Assembly: GCA_001465935.1 (NCBI GenBank)
Contig: LNKV01000003.1
Span: 192,363 to 256,362, forward strand
Origin: Clarireedia homoeocarpa
Taxonomy: Eukaryota; Ascomycota; Leotiomycetes; Helotiales; Rutstroemiaceae
Direction of reading: 5' to 3'
Length of the DNA stretch: 64,000 nt
Shown here: piece by piece, positions 33,965 to 45,300 of the stretch
How positions within the stretch are numbered: the stretch's first letter is position 1
Layout of the letters: each line of letters starts with the position of its first letter
Program-made: the position numbers and the translations under genes
Notes under the pieces: model-generated
What the model was told of the DNA's origin: nothing
What the model saw: the letters and a program-made list of their open reading frames with translations, nothing else
Databases searched by the model: none

Positions 33965-36535
33965 ATGGCTTCGAATGGATATTCAAACGGCGTAGATGCC
34001 ATACCACCTCCACCATCAGATGTGAATGGGCAGCCACCATCTCCCCCTCCACCACCCCCAGACTCTTTTGTTCCTCCTCCACCTCCGAGTTCCCTCGCAC
34101 CACCACCGCCTCCTTCAAATGAACTCCCTCCACCACCTCCTTCCGATCCTTTACCGCCGCCGCCAGAAGAACAACCGAAAAAGAAGAAAGGATGGGGAGC
34201 TTCAACCAGTCGCAGCCCCTTGAGTATCGAAGATATACTGAAAAAGAAGAAAGAGGCAGATGAAGCCGCGGCAAAGGTATGTAATAAACTTGTACCACAT
34301 ATTTCTGGCACACATGTTCACAATGCATGTCTAGATCTTTTCGTACTTGATACTAACTATATAAAACTACAGCCTAAGTTTTTATCGAAAGCTGCAAGGG
34401 AGAAGCTGGCACTCGAAAAGAGGCAGAAAGAAGTTGAGGAACAAAAACGAAAGCTAGAAGCAGAACGCCAGGATCTCATGCCCATAGAGAATGGTAATGG
34501 GCATGCTAGGAATGGTCAGAATGGCTACGATCGTCCGTCATATCAACCGGATGGAGGACGCCGCGATTCATCTTTTGTTCCCACTGGACCCCGAGCGATG
34601 CGCAATGGAGACCCTCCAACCGGACCGGCAGCTGGAAGGAATGGACAGCAGAATCGCTCTAATGATACGGGACCACCAGCAAAGCCGGCTGCGGCTGCGA
34701 GTACAGGCAAAGCGTCAGTAGCCGGAGAGAAGCGGCCTGCGAATACTGAAGATTTACAAGCTGCTTTGATAAGGAATAGATATATGGGTGCGGAGACGAA
34801 CCTATCGACCTTTTCCGCGAAGAAGAAGCGAAGACGGACCACCGAAAAGAAGTTTAATTTCGAATGGAACGCAGAAGAAGATACAAGTCCAGATTATAAT
34901 CCCATCTACCAAGCCCGAGCTGAAGCAGGTTTCTTTGGCCGTGGTCGATTAGGTGGTTTTGCGGAAGATGAAGGCTCGACTCTGAAATATGCCAAAGCCT
35001 TAGAAGAAAGAGATGGTGAAGCTGGTAGTGTCCGAGCAAGAGAGATTATAGAAATGGAGAGGCGGAGGAAAGAAGATGCCGGTAGAAACTCACTCGATAA
35101 ACATTGGAGCGAAAAGAAACTGGAACATATGCGGGAGCGAGATTGGCGTATTTTCAAGGAGGATTTCAATATCAGTACGAAAGGAGGAGGGATTCCCAAC
35201 CCTATGCGAAGTTGGGAAGAATCCAACTTACCAAAACGTCTTCTAGATGTTATTCACCAAGTTGGATACGACGAGCCTTCAGCAGTACAAAGAGCTGCTA
35301 TACCTATTGCCTTACAGGCAAGAGATCTGATTGGTGTTGCCGTTACTGGTTCCGGTAAAACTGCAGCTTTCTTACTGCCTTTGCTGGTCTACATCTCGGA
35401 ATTACCTCCTCTTAATGAATACACGAAGAACGACGGTCCATATGCTATCATTCTTGCACCGACCCGTGAGTTGGCTCAACAAATTGAGACAGAAGCAAAG
35501 AAGTTCGCAACGCCACTTGGCTTTACTTGTGTTAGTATCGTCGGTGGTCACTCTCTCGAGGAACAATCCTACAATCTCCGCAATGGTGCCGAAATCATCA
35601 TCGCTACCCCTGGTCGTCTAGTTGATTGTATCGAGCGACGAGTCCTCGTTCTAGGCCAATGTTGCTACGTCATCATGGATGAAGCCGATCGAATGATCGA
35701 TCTTGGCTTCGAAGAATCCGTCAACAAAATCCTCGACGCTCTCCCAGTCGGCAATGAGAAACCCGACACAGACGACGCCGAAGACGCCCAAGCCATGAGT
35801 CGTCACCTCGGCGGCAAAGACCGCTACCGCCAAACTATGATGTACACAGCAACTATGCCTCCAGCTGTCGAAAAGATCGCCAAAAAGTACCTCCGTCGTC
35901 CCGCCATCGTCACCATCGGCAATATCGGCGAAGCCGTCGAAACCGTCGAACAACGTGTCGAATTCGTCTCAGGCGAAGACAAGCGCAAAAAGCGTCTCAA
36001 TGAGATCCTCGCCTCGGGCGAATTTCAACCCCCCATCATCGTCTTCGTCAACATCAAACGCAACTGTGACGCCGTCGCCCGCGACATCAAACATATGGGC
36101 TTCACGGCCGTCACTCTCCACGGCTCCAAGACGCAGGAGCAGCGTGAAGCGGCGCTCGCGAGCGTGCGCTCCGGTGCTACTAATGTCCTCGTCGCGACGG
36201 ATCTCGCGGGTCGTGGTATCGATGTTCCGGATGTGTCGCTCGTGGTGAACTTTAATATGGCGACGAGTATTGAGAGTTATACGCACAGGATTGGTAGGAC
36301 GGGTCGTGCGGGCAAGAGTGGTGTGGCAATTACGTTTTTGGGGAATGAGGATCAGGATGTTATGTATGATTTGAAACAGATGCTTATGAAGAGTAGTATT
36401 AGTAGGGTGCCGGAGGAGTTGAGGAAACATGAGGCGGCGCAGCAGAAGACCGTTAGAGGTGGGGGAGGAGCGGGGAGAGGCGAGCAGAAGAAGGCTGAGG
36501 AGGGGGTGTTTGGGGGGAAGGGAGCCGGTTGGTAG
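33965..36535 (+). CDS. PRP28: DEAD-box RNA helicase Prp28 (U5 snRNP)
   Basis: Exons 33965-34276 and 34373-36535 give 824 residues. The intron (GTATGT, TACTAAC, ACAG) is 96 bases and contains no in-frame stop. The N-terminus is a Pro-rich stretch (about 15-75) followed by charged RS-like/basic segments, as in Prp28/DDX23. Helicase motifs in order: Q motif region, TGSGKT 429-434, PTRELAQQ, ATPGRL, DEAD 540-543, TAT (in place of SAT), then DLAGRGIDVP and HRIGRTGRAG. Prp28 uses ATP to exchange U1 for U6 at the 5' splice site during spliceosome activation in the nucleus. The length is near that of the family in filamentous fungi. Codon use shifts toward G/C third bases in the middle of exon 2, without other signs of transfer. 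Confidence 0.95.
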   Translation: MASNGYSNGVDAIPPPPSDVNGQPPSPPPPPPDSFVPPPPPSSLAPPPPPSNELPPPPPSDPLPPPPEEQPKKKKGWGASTSRSPLSIEDILKKKKEADEAAAKVCNKLVPHISGTHVHNACLDLFVLDTNYIKLQPKFLSKAAREKLALEKRQKEVEEQKRKLEAERQDLMPIENGNGHARNGQNGYDRPSYQPDGGRRDSSFVPTGPRAMRNGDPPTGPAAGRNGQQNRSNDTGPPAKPAAAASTGKASVAGEKRPANTEDLQAALIRNRYMGAETNLSTFSAKKKRRRTTEKKFNFEWNAEEDTSPDYNPIYQARAEAGFFGRGRLGGFAEDEGSTLKYAKALEERDGEAGSVRAREIIEMERRRKEDAGRNSLDKHWSEKKLEHMRERDWRIFKEDFNISTKGGGIPNPMRSWEESNLPKRLLDVIHQVGYDEPSAVQRAAIPIALQARDLIGVAVTGSGKTAAFLLPLLVYISELPPLNEYTKNDGPYAIILAPTRELAQQIETEAKKFATPLGFTCVSIVGGHSLEEQSYNLRNGAEIIIATPGRLVDCIERRVLVLGQCCYVIMDEADRMIDLGFEESVNKILDALPVGNEKPDTDDAEDAQAMSRHLGGKDRYRQTMMYTATMPPAVEKIAKKYLRRPAIVTIGNIGEAVETVEQRVEFVSGEDKRKKRLNEILASGEFQPPIIVFVNIKRNCDAVARDIKHMGFTAVTLHGSKTQEQREAALASVRSGATNVLVATDLAGRGIDVPDVSLVVNFNMATSIESYTHRIGRTGRAGKSGVAITFLGNEDQDVMYDLKQMLMKSSISRVPEELRKHEAAQQKTVRGGGGAGRGEQKKAEEGVFGGKGAGW

Positions 36536-36815
36536 GGTAGTTAGGTTAGGTTGGCTTGGGTTGGTGAGAGTGGGAGATGAGAAGGGAAGGCATAGTTGAT
36601 TATGAAATGAATTGAACGGTGAATGCAATATTCAAAGCTACTTTCACATATGCTTGCTTTATGATTTGTGATTTGTGATTTGCGATTCGCGATTTGCGAC
36701 ATACTCTAACTTATATCTACACCCCACCCACCCATTGACGGCGTATCTCCGCACCATCCACTCCCTCCCTAGCTTCAATCTCCTCGCCTCGCCAATATGT
36801 ACAAAACCTCCCAAG
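36536..36815. other. Short convergent intergenic region
   Basis: 280 bases between the PRP28 and DPH6 stop codons. Contains a run of GATTTGTGATTTGCGATT-like heptamers at about 36662-36698. Otherwise nothing seen. Confidence 0.7.
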
Positions 36816-37702
36816 TCACTTTTCCTCAGCATCCCCTTCCTCGTCGGCACTCCCCCACCAAACCCCCACAACACCCAATCGCTTCCCCTCCCCGTCCCAT
36901 AAACTCTTGCAGGGCACAATGCCGTTTCCGTCGCGGCTGTCCACGATGGCTTGGAGGTCGGGGAGTGAGGTGTCGATGTAGAGGAGCTGGTGGGGGGGTG
37001 TGTGGGAGGAGATGGTGGGAGGTGGAGGTTGGGTGATGCTGGAGGGGGAGGGGGGTGAGGATGAGGATGGATGGTATGGGATGAGAAGCGTGCGGTGTTG
37101 GATTTTCGTGCGTGGGCTTGTGCTTGTCGTCGTGGTTATGGTGGTGGTAATGCCGGGGTTTTGGGCGCGGGTTATGGAGATCTGAGGGGTGGGGTGCAAG
37201 GGGGGTTTGGTTAGTATGGTATAGTATAGTATAGCATAGCACAAGTTGATTGATTGCCGCGCAAAGGAGATGAGAAACGAGGAAGGAAAAGAAGAAAAGA
37301 AACGAAATGGGCAAAAAGCAAGAGAAGAGGAAAGAAAATCATACCTCAGCACCACCCCTACAAATCCCCGGCCCAGCATGCCATTCCACCTCGCTTCCTC
37401 GGGGGAGTTCCTCCACTTCAGCAGTCCAGAATGGCGGAAACGTAGTAGCTCCTCCTCCTCCTCCTTGCTCATCACCACCACCGGTTACCGAAGATAGAAG
37501 AGAGAAATCGGGATATTGCTGCACTTCTTCTTCTGTGTTTGCCGCTGCTGCTGCGTGCCCGAACTGATATTTCTCGGCCCAGAGATCGCGCGCTTCTTCC
37601 TCATCGGAGTCGTTGTCTTGAGATGATGATGATGACGGTCGTGGTGTATGCAGGATCTTCCAGGCTTGGTATGCGAGACGGGATTGGGTTGATGGGGGGA
37701 GT

Positions 37703-37733
<31 letters not shown>

Positions 37734-39437
37734 GAATATAAACGCAAGCGCTGCTGAACCAGCCGACATTCATCGTATCTGCGATGCGCAGGAGATGTTG
37801 AAGGGAGAGAGCGGTACTGAGGGGAAATGAGGACGGGGAGGAAGAGGGTAAGGGTAGTTGCATGGTGTGAGGGATAAGGGGGATTTGTCCGGCGATGTTG
37901 ATGCTGGAGGGAGGGAGAGTGGAGGCTTGTGAGTAGGGGCCGATGTTTGCGGGAGCCCAGTAGGAGCGGGATTGCACATGGAGGGATTTGCGGGGGGGAG
38001 GGAATGAGGATTGAGAGGAGTTGTGGAGGGTGAGGTGAATAAGGAGGTTGATGTTGGTGGGCATGAAGGGGCCGGAGGAGATGGTTACACGGGAGGGAGG
38101 ATTGGGGTGGGGGAAGAGAGAGCCGTAGATCTGGGGGTGTTAGTCAATGTTAGGTGTGTTTGGAGAAGAGAGTGTGGTGTTTATAGATGGAGAAGACATA
38201 CCTGGTTAATTGTGGTGAAGTCTGACATGTTGCGGAGGATGATGACTGTAGATACTATATCTGTTGTTGATAATGATGATTTGGTGAGACGTGATCTGAT
38301 GTTTTCCACCACGTTCTTGGCTTCTTCCGAGATAGATGACTCTTGAGACTGCTTATCTGCCATGACTGTCCAGTGGAGAACGCTGCCGTGTTGAGGTGCT
38401 TTGGCATCTGAGTTTTTGAGTGTCCATGCTGCGGGAAATCCTCTTTCCATCGCGTGCTCGGTAGAAGCATTGTCAAGCATAGAATCTTCCTTCAGTGCTG
38501 ATAAAATCATCTCCGACCTCTGATCAAGTAAATCAGGTATTCTACACTCCGCCTCTTCTCCTTCCACCTCATCCTTATCCACAACCTTCGCCTCCCTAAT
38601 CTGGAGCCAAGCTGCTCCGCCGCCCTCCCTAACAATCCTCCTATCACTTTCCTCAATCACAATTCTCTTCTTAAACAACTTCCCTGGTCCATCCACAACC
38701 AAAGTCTCGAACTCCCCGCCCTCACCCAAAACCGCCCCATCCCCCACCATCCCAAATCTCTTCATTGCCCTCTCCACCCTCCCCATCCCCTTCACACACG
38801 CAACATTTTCCCACAGGAATCCCTCATCCAACCCTCCACTCGCCACCTTGATTATTCTCGCGTCCAAACCCGCTGCTTGCATGTCCTGCAGTAGAGATAT
38901 CTGCCTACCAGGCGGTAAAGTTGGGTATTGCCAAAGAAATGACAGCGGCGTAAGACCAAGTCTTAGCGCGACGGATTCAATACGTGTACGTTGATATGTC
39001 GAAAGGATGGCACCCGTACTAAGAGCGTTTGCTTCGGGATGCGCATCTATGATTCTCTGGAGAAGAGGAACAAGTGATTCCGTTTCGTCTTCTCCTAACG
39101 ATTGTGATTGAGATCCCGTGATCGATGCATGACTATAACTTGTCCCTGTTTGTACCGCGGTTCCAGCAATAGCTTGACGGTAAAGTGAGATTCCTAATGC
39201 TTCCTCATATAGCGGAATGACTGTGTGTCCGACGGTCTGGTACATGAAGCTGTTAAGATCATTCTCGTCGTCTGTAGAGCTTGTGTCTTGGCTCGCTAGG
39301 TGTGTATGTTCTGGGAATGGAGGATGCAGATTACCTAGCGCGATAATTTTATGTCCATTTTGCATGCAGTGTAGCAGCGAAAAGAAGCTATCTTTACCAC
39401 CAGAAATCAAAGCGATTACATTGAGTGATTCGGACAT
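36816..39437 (-). CDS. DPH6: Diphthine-ammonia ligase
   Basis: Exons 38202-39437, 37345-38130 and 36816-37181 join in phase to 795 residues. The N-terminal ATP-PP-loop domain begins with ISGGKDS (Ser12-Ser17) and continues through the conserved LALRLGLTPLSFLWQYP and GEGGEFETLVVDGP segments. The C-terminal half has two RidA/YjgF-like domains (about 330-480 and 480-790), as in fungal Dph6. Dph6 amidates diphthine on eEF2 with ATP and ammonium, the last step of diphthamide synthesis in the cytosol. The second RidA-like part is interrupted by long low-complexity inserts (a run of ten Ser near 38.0-37.7 kb, a Gly run, and Thr/Pro/Ser runs in exon 3), unusual for a compact enzyme domain. The ATG at 39437 matches the family; the frame is open 40 residues further. 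Confidence 0.92.
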
Positions 39438-40355
39438 ATTGGTTGGAGGCGGGGGTTGCAGATTCTTTCGTTGGTGGGAAGAAATTGGCGTTGAGTTAGG
39501 TGGCTCAGGTTGAAAGATGGCTGCATTTGTATTGTTAACAACAACCATTTTGCCCAAAGATGGAGAACATCTTTTAGCTACACAACTTGATACAGCCCAG
39601 GTATCAATTGAGAAACTGCTTTCAACTAGAAAGACATTTGAAGAAGTAGTTTGAAGTTCAAACGGAGAATTTATGCCTCAGGCAATTCTGACTTGTTAAA
39701 AATGAAGCTTCCTGAGCTCGAAGAGGATGACCGATCGAGCTTCTTCAGATATTCTGAGGAAATTTACAATGATTGCTAAGTAGACAGATCAAGTCATGGC
39801 AGAAAATAGGTCACTTGGAATTCAATATTGCGCGAGGAACTAATTTTGTTTGATATGCATTGTATTGTAGTATCTTGATATGCTCCACCGTTATGTCCAG
39901 CACAAAGTAAGTCTTAAATAGCTACACAAGTGGCTTGAAGGAATTGCAAAGCAAGAGATAAGAAGACGGTCCGCCAGCTTTCCATCAACAGCCCCCTCGA
40001 AAGTTATTACAACGAATGTAAAGAAGAAACCCTTGCACCACCGGCCGTCATCATCGAAGACTACAGGCTTTTAGAAGATTTTGCCCCTTGACCACCCATC
40101 ATCACGCTAATTGACACAAGTACAAAGTCTGAAAACAGTAGAATACATGAATGAAGAAATAACAATGACTTTTGTAGTTGCACGCAAACCCTCCCAGATT
40201 GTCATGACGCGTGAGTAGAACCTTTATCCCTAGCGATGCTCAATCCCAAGTAGATCGAGGCCCAAATATGAAGCTGTGTATGCGTATTTTTTTGATTCGT
40301 AAAGGTTCGTGAGAATGGCTTATGAGCCCATCAAATTTTCTTATCGTACACAGAT
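39438..40355. other. Intergenic region upstream of DPH6
   Basis: About 0.9 kb between the 3' end of the zinc-finger gene and the DPH6 start, both on the minus strand. It holds the DPH6 promoter. No gene or striking repeat seen. Confidence 0.6.
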
Positions 40356-42346
40356 CTACTCAGATCGCTTCCTCTTTCTTTCCTTGCGGGATTGGCCATC
40401 GGATTCACTGTCGGTTCCACTGCTCTCACTGCCAGACGCTTGTGCTGCAAGGTTGTAGAGTGCGCTTCCGTGAGCTCGGATACGTTCCACATCACTGCCC
40501 GATTCCATGTGATCAGCTGGTAGTTCACCATCCTCTAACACACCCATAACAATAGCACCGCTTCCGTGAGTGCGTGCATGTTGACTAAGGTTGTCACTAC
40601 GGGAGAATTTCTTGCCACAGTCACCACATTCAAATGGCTTTTCCTGGGTGTGGAGAGAGCGGTAATGGCGCTTGAGATGTTCTTGGCGTCTGAATCGGCG
40701 ACTGCAAAGATCACAGACGAAAGTCTTGGAAGGATCATCGGTCAAGGATTGCTTGCGACCGCGACGATTGACTGGTGCTTGTTGTGGCAAGCCTGCATCG
40801 GAACCTGAAACCATCATGTTTGAAGTCATGTTACTTTCAGATGACCCGGATTGACTTGGTGCTGCTGAGGATTGTTGGTTGTCGGCTGAGGTTTCTTGAG
40901 GGGCAGAGCCAGATAGGTTGTTGATTGGCACAGTGAATTTCCGGGATCTAACCATAGAATCGAACTCAGAACTGTCTTCGTCACAGTGAGCCGCAGCCTT
41001 GGATTTCTTAGCGCGCTTTTCCTTCTTTGGTTCACTTTCAGAGCATGAAGCTGGTGGGCTTGGTAGGCAAGCAGCAGCGAATTTCTCGGTCTCGTCGAAG
41101 TCCTCGAAATCCTCAAAGTCGTCCTCGCTGACAAAGATTTCGCTGTCGGAGCTGACAAGGTCGGATCCGGTTCGTTGTCTTTTGTTGCCAATGAATTGAA
41201 CGTTATCAGTAGCAGGGAAGTTAACAAGGCCGTTAACGAAATCGTCTTCCGAATCAAGGTCTGAAATGTGATCAAATGTGGGCAATGTGTGGTTGCTCGA
41301 TGAGTCCGAGGTGAAGTCAAATGCGTTTGCACGTGTTTCGATCTTGATGAAGGCGTCGCTACCTCCTAACATGTATCTGTGTTCTTCGTCGTCCCCTGCG
41401 CACAATGTTGGTAATGGAGGGAATTCGGGAGCTGAAGTCAGGGTTGGGTTTGAAGTTGGGGGTAAAACGGTAGATCCAACTGTAAGGTTTCGTGGATCAC
41501 AGAAATCGAAATCTTGTTCTGAGGCGACAGAGCGTGGATAAGGGGAAGGAGAAGGAGATAGCGAAGGGCAGGAGGTTGCCGACAGGAGTTCATTAGCGTT
41601 GCTGATAAGCGAGGTTGGGTGAATGAAGACTGGAAATTGAAAGCCTCGTTAGTAAATCATCCGATTAAGAATGTAAATGAGTGCGGCTAGCAGTCCATAA
41701 CCACAAATTTACACAATCCAGACTTGTGCCAATGATGGGACCGAAAATTACTCGTATACCATAAGAGAAATGTCAAGTGAATATCCAACATACCTGGTGT
41801 CATTGGTGGAGATCCACAGCGCGCCCATTCACCACCAGCAAGGTTCTCGGATTGAACCTCGCTTTCGCAGCCCTCCTTTACTCCCTCAAAGCTCTCAACA
41901 CCAAAGAAAACGCTGTTCACTGGAGTTGGCAGAACATCACAGCTGGACGGGCTGCCCATAACACTGGCAGATGCTGACAGAGGCGGTGTGGTTGGATAAT
42001 AATACATGTCATGTTCGTTCTCAGAATCCATCATGATTCTAGGAGAATGTTCTTGAATGAGAATGGTTGGCTTTTGGTACATTGGTCGAGGAGAGGCCAT
42101 TGGGGTCATATTTCCCATGAACCCGGCGTTGAAGATGTTCTGCGGCATTGGAGGTTGCGAGCAGGAAGAGTTTGGTCTAGAGTAGATTGGGGTTGATGGT
42201 AATTGGTGGGCATGTTGGTGGTACATAGGTATTGGCACATTGCTTGGTTGTTGTGAAAAGTGACCATGTTGACGGTTGTCCGACTTTGGATCTGGATTGT
42301 AGTAGAAGAATGGGGATTGCCCCATTACTTGTGCGTAGGAGTCCAT
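40356..42346 (-). CDS. MSN2: C2H2 zinc-finger transcription factor, MSN2/SEB1-like
   Basis: Exons 41794-42346 and 40356-41629 join in phase to 608 residues. Two adjacent C2H2 fingers lie at about residues 490-539 (CDLC...H...H, CGDC...H...H) with the linker TQEKPFEC. A basic patch NRRGRKQS stands just before them and could be a PKA-type site. The rest is low-complexity: Pro/Gln/His-rich N-terminus, an acidic Asp/Glu/Phe stretch around 350-370 that could activate transcription, and a Ser/Asp-rich basic tail. This is the layout of Msn2/Msn4 and SEB1, which bind stress-response elements (AGGGG) under general, osmotic and oxidative stress. Exact orthology to yeast Msn2 rather than a related factor is inferred from the finger sequence. 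Confidence 0.88.
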
Positions 42347-45300
42347 TGCCTCGAGTCCTCGTGTTCTTGATTCTGGAGGTCTGCTAGACAGTCAGTTGGG
42401 GTTCCTTGGGACCGATCGAAGCCACAGCAACACTAGAGGCACGTACTAAGGTGATTGATTGTCCGTTTTCAAAGCTGGAGATCTAGCTCGAATTCGTTTT
42501 GACAGATTAGTTTACGTTAAAGACGTAGTTTGTATGCAGAGCGAGTAGGTTGAAGTGGTGATATATCAGGTACAAGAGTTTCGCAGGAGGGACTGGACAA
42601 CAGCTATGAATGTGACTGTCTAAAGGTGGTATGGTTGAGGAGACTGATTATACATGAACTTGTCAAGTGGAAGGATTGATATCGACACAGTAGTTGAGGT
42701 GGGAGGAGGAGGTTATTATCGAATATTGAGATGGGGTGGATGCGGACAGTATACAGGACGAGAGTAGCACGATGCCAAAGGAAGGTACGGAAGAAGATCG
42801 AAGAGGCTCTATATGAGAAGCACAAGTCGAAGATGTTCCAAATGATTGAGTTTATAAAAAGGAAACCGTTAGGCGGTATAAGAAGAATATTGGTAGCGAT
42901 GTGAGAACCCAGGACGATCAAGCAAACGAGAGTAGCGATGGGGACCCTGCAAATAAAGTAAAGATCTCAGAAGATCAACGAGTGTGATAGAGGGTAAAAA
43001 GATAGGCAGTGCGACCGAAAGGCCAAGTCTCAGGCGGAAGACATGGGAAACGGGTGGGTCAGGAACAAGAAAGCAGTGAGTGGGTGTGAGTGGTGCGGTG
43101 GATGGGTGGATGGGTGGATAGTGTGAAGGGTGGGTTTACCATGGACCCTGTCAGGTCCGTCTGGGGGAACGGGCAGCATTGAGATGGGATGGGATTGGAT
43201 TTGGCAGTCGACGAATAGCAGACAGCCAACTGGGGACGAGTATGCTAAATGTAGCGCAGCCATTTTCTTTGGGTGGGTGGGTATTTGGCTGTCCGGGATC
43301 CTAGATTACTAGCCCAGTCGAGTCAGCTAGCTATTTTGCGTCCTCTGGTTTGGTCTCTCGTTTTTTTTATTTATTTATATTATTCTTCGTGTTTCGACGC
43401 TATCGCCGCATCGAGAGATTGAACTGATTCTCCCGGGACAGTAGTGAGGGCGTAAGAGCCCGGCTAGTGAGCACAACAGCGCCCTCTAGCACTGCGAGTA
43501 TAGTCTTAGCGGATCCACCGTGGGCTCTACTATTTGCCAGTGGCCCATACTACTGGGTGCAGCAGTCGCATTGCTGGTACGTCCTGGACGTGGACGGTAT
43601 GGTATAGTGCTGGTTGTAACTTGTAATATACGCAGAGTGGGGAGACGACATGAAAGTGCTGCCAGACAAGGTTTGGAGAGTCTGGATGGGGATGGAATGC
43701 GAGTTCTCACTGATTTGGTGGATAAATCTTGGACCACGTCTCTATTCGCATACATGGGTGAATGAATAATGATTGAAAGACATACAGTAGTTATGTTTAT
43801 GTACGGGCTAGATGTGCTAAGGGTGCTCGGAATACTAGATGTGCGTGCAAATGCTTGGGAGTGCCAGTGCGAGAATAATGAATGGCCACTATGGAGACTT
43901 GGGAAGAGCTCCAGCAGCCAATGAAGATGCGAAGGGCGGCTTTTCATATCAAACCGCCATTTTTGCCGTTGGCTGTCTCATTTTTCCTGCTCTTCAAAGC
44001 AGCGAGTAGAGCTCGAAAGGCGCAAGTGGGAGCGATTCTTGTTGCTAGGTCTTTTGTGCATGCATAAGCCCACATCATAGGTTCCACCTGGGAGTGGAAT
44101 AGTAGCGGTGGCATTAGCATAGCATTATTATTCATACATCCATATATCCATGTAGGATGTATGGATGTATGGATGTATAGGTGTAGGGTGTAAATCCACA
44201 CGATACAACAGTGTCAATACCAAATACTGTACACCGCGTCATTACGAAGGCTATCATCACCTGCAGATTGGCTGGGAACGCGAAAAGTATCAAACGTCCT
44301 AGTCGCCAGTCCAGTCCAGCCAGTCCCGGTCCCGTCCAGTTCAGCTGTCAAAGTCTTACCGGTACTTTGTACAACACCGTTAGATTGTTTGGCATACAGT
44401 AATAGTTTCGTTCCAACGCGCATAGCTCAGTATTCAGCTCTGCAAATCGATACGTAGATACTGTACATTCCACCGGAGACTGGTACTAGAAGCAGACGAA
44501 AGGATAAGGGAACACAAGCCTGCACCTACCAAATCCATAGCTCACTCCAAGAGGATCTCGCGAGCCAGTAGAAACCCCTTTCATTCCAGTAGAGTGTCGA
44601 ATACAACCACCAACATGCAACTGAAATCTCTTTCGAGCCAGTTTCCGACTCCAATAGGTAGAAGTTTCCGACTCAATAGGTAAAAGTCATCAGGACTAAA
44701 CATTTTTCTCCCGAGTATAGCCCACGATTGGCCCTCGACCGTGGTTTCGAGCGAAATCGTAGCTGTTGATTGATGACATTTTCTGAGCCACAGCCCACCT
44801 TACCTCAGCTCGACCATAATTGGCATCTACCGAAGCATCAAAGTTAGATATCGCTGGTTATGCACGATATTACCTGTGCCAATGAATCCTCCCACTGCAA
44901 CAGAAGTATACAAGCCCCCCATCCAATGCGGCTTCTCCGAGTCTCGATACGAACTCGGAATGGATCGCGACGCCTCTACGCCTCTACGCCTATACGCCGT
45001 ACATACTTTGAGATACTCAACCCCCATCCAAGAGAACCAAACATTTTTTTGCCCGACGATGTAGATTCCCGTCATTCGAAGAAGCAATCATGATTCGATC
45101 CAAGCACTGCACCACCGACGCGAAACACGTCAATGGCCATTCACATGGCAGACCACACCTCCAATATGCAGAAAGCGATGCTTTTGGACGAGTTACATGA
45201 GCGAAGCACCAAGTTGCAGCTCTACTGGTACCTGGATTGGCTGCATCGAAATCCTTCCTTGTGGCCTCGGCGATATTGGTGATCAGCCTATCAAAATTGC

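Noticed and set aside
43400..43500. Minus-strand segment with AGTTCAATC resembling a tRNA T-loop
   Set aside because: Arms do not pair; only a short GGGC/GCCC hairpin is real.
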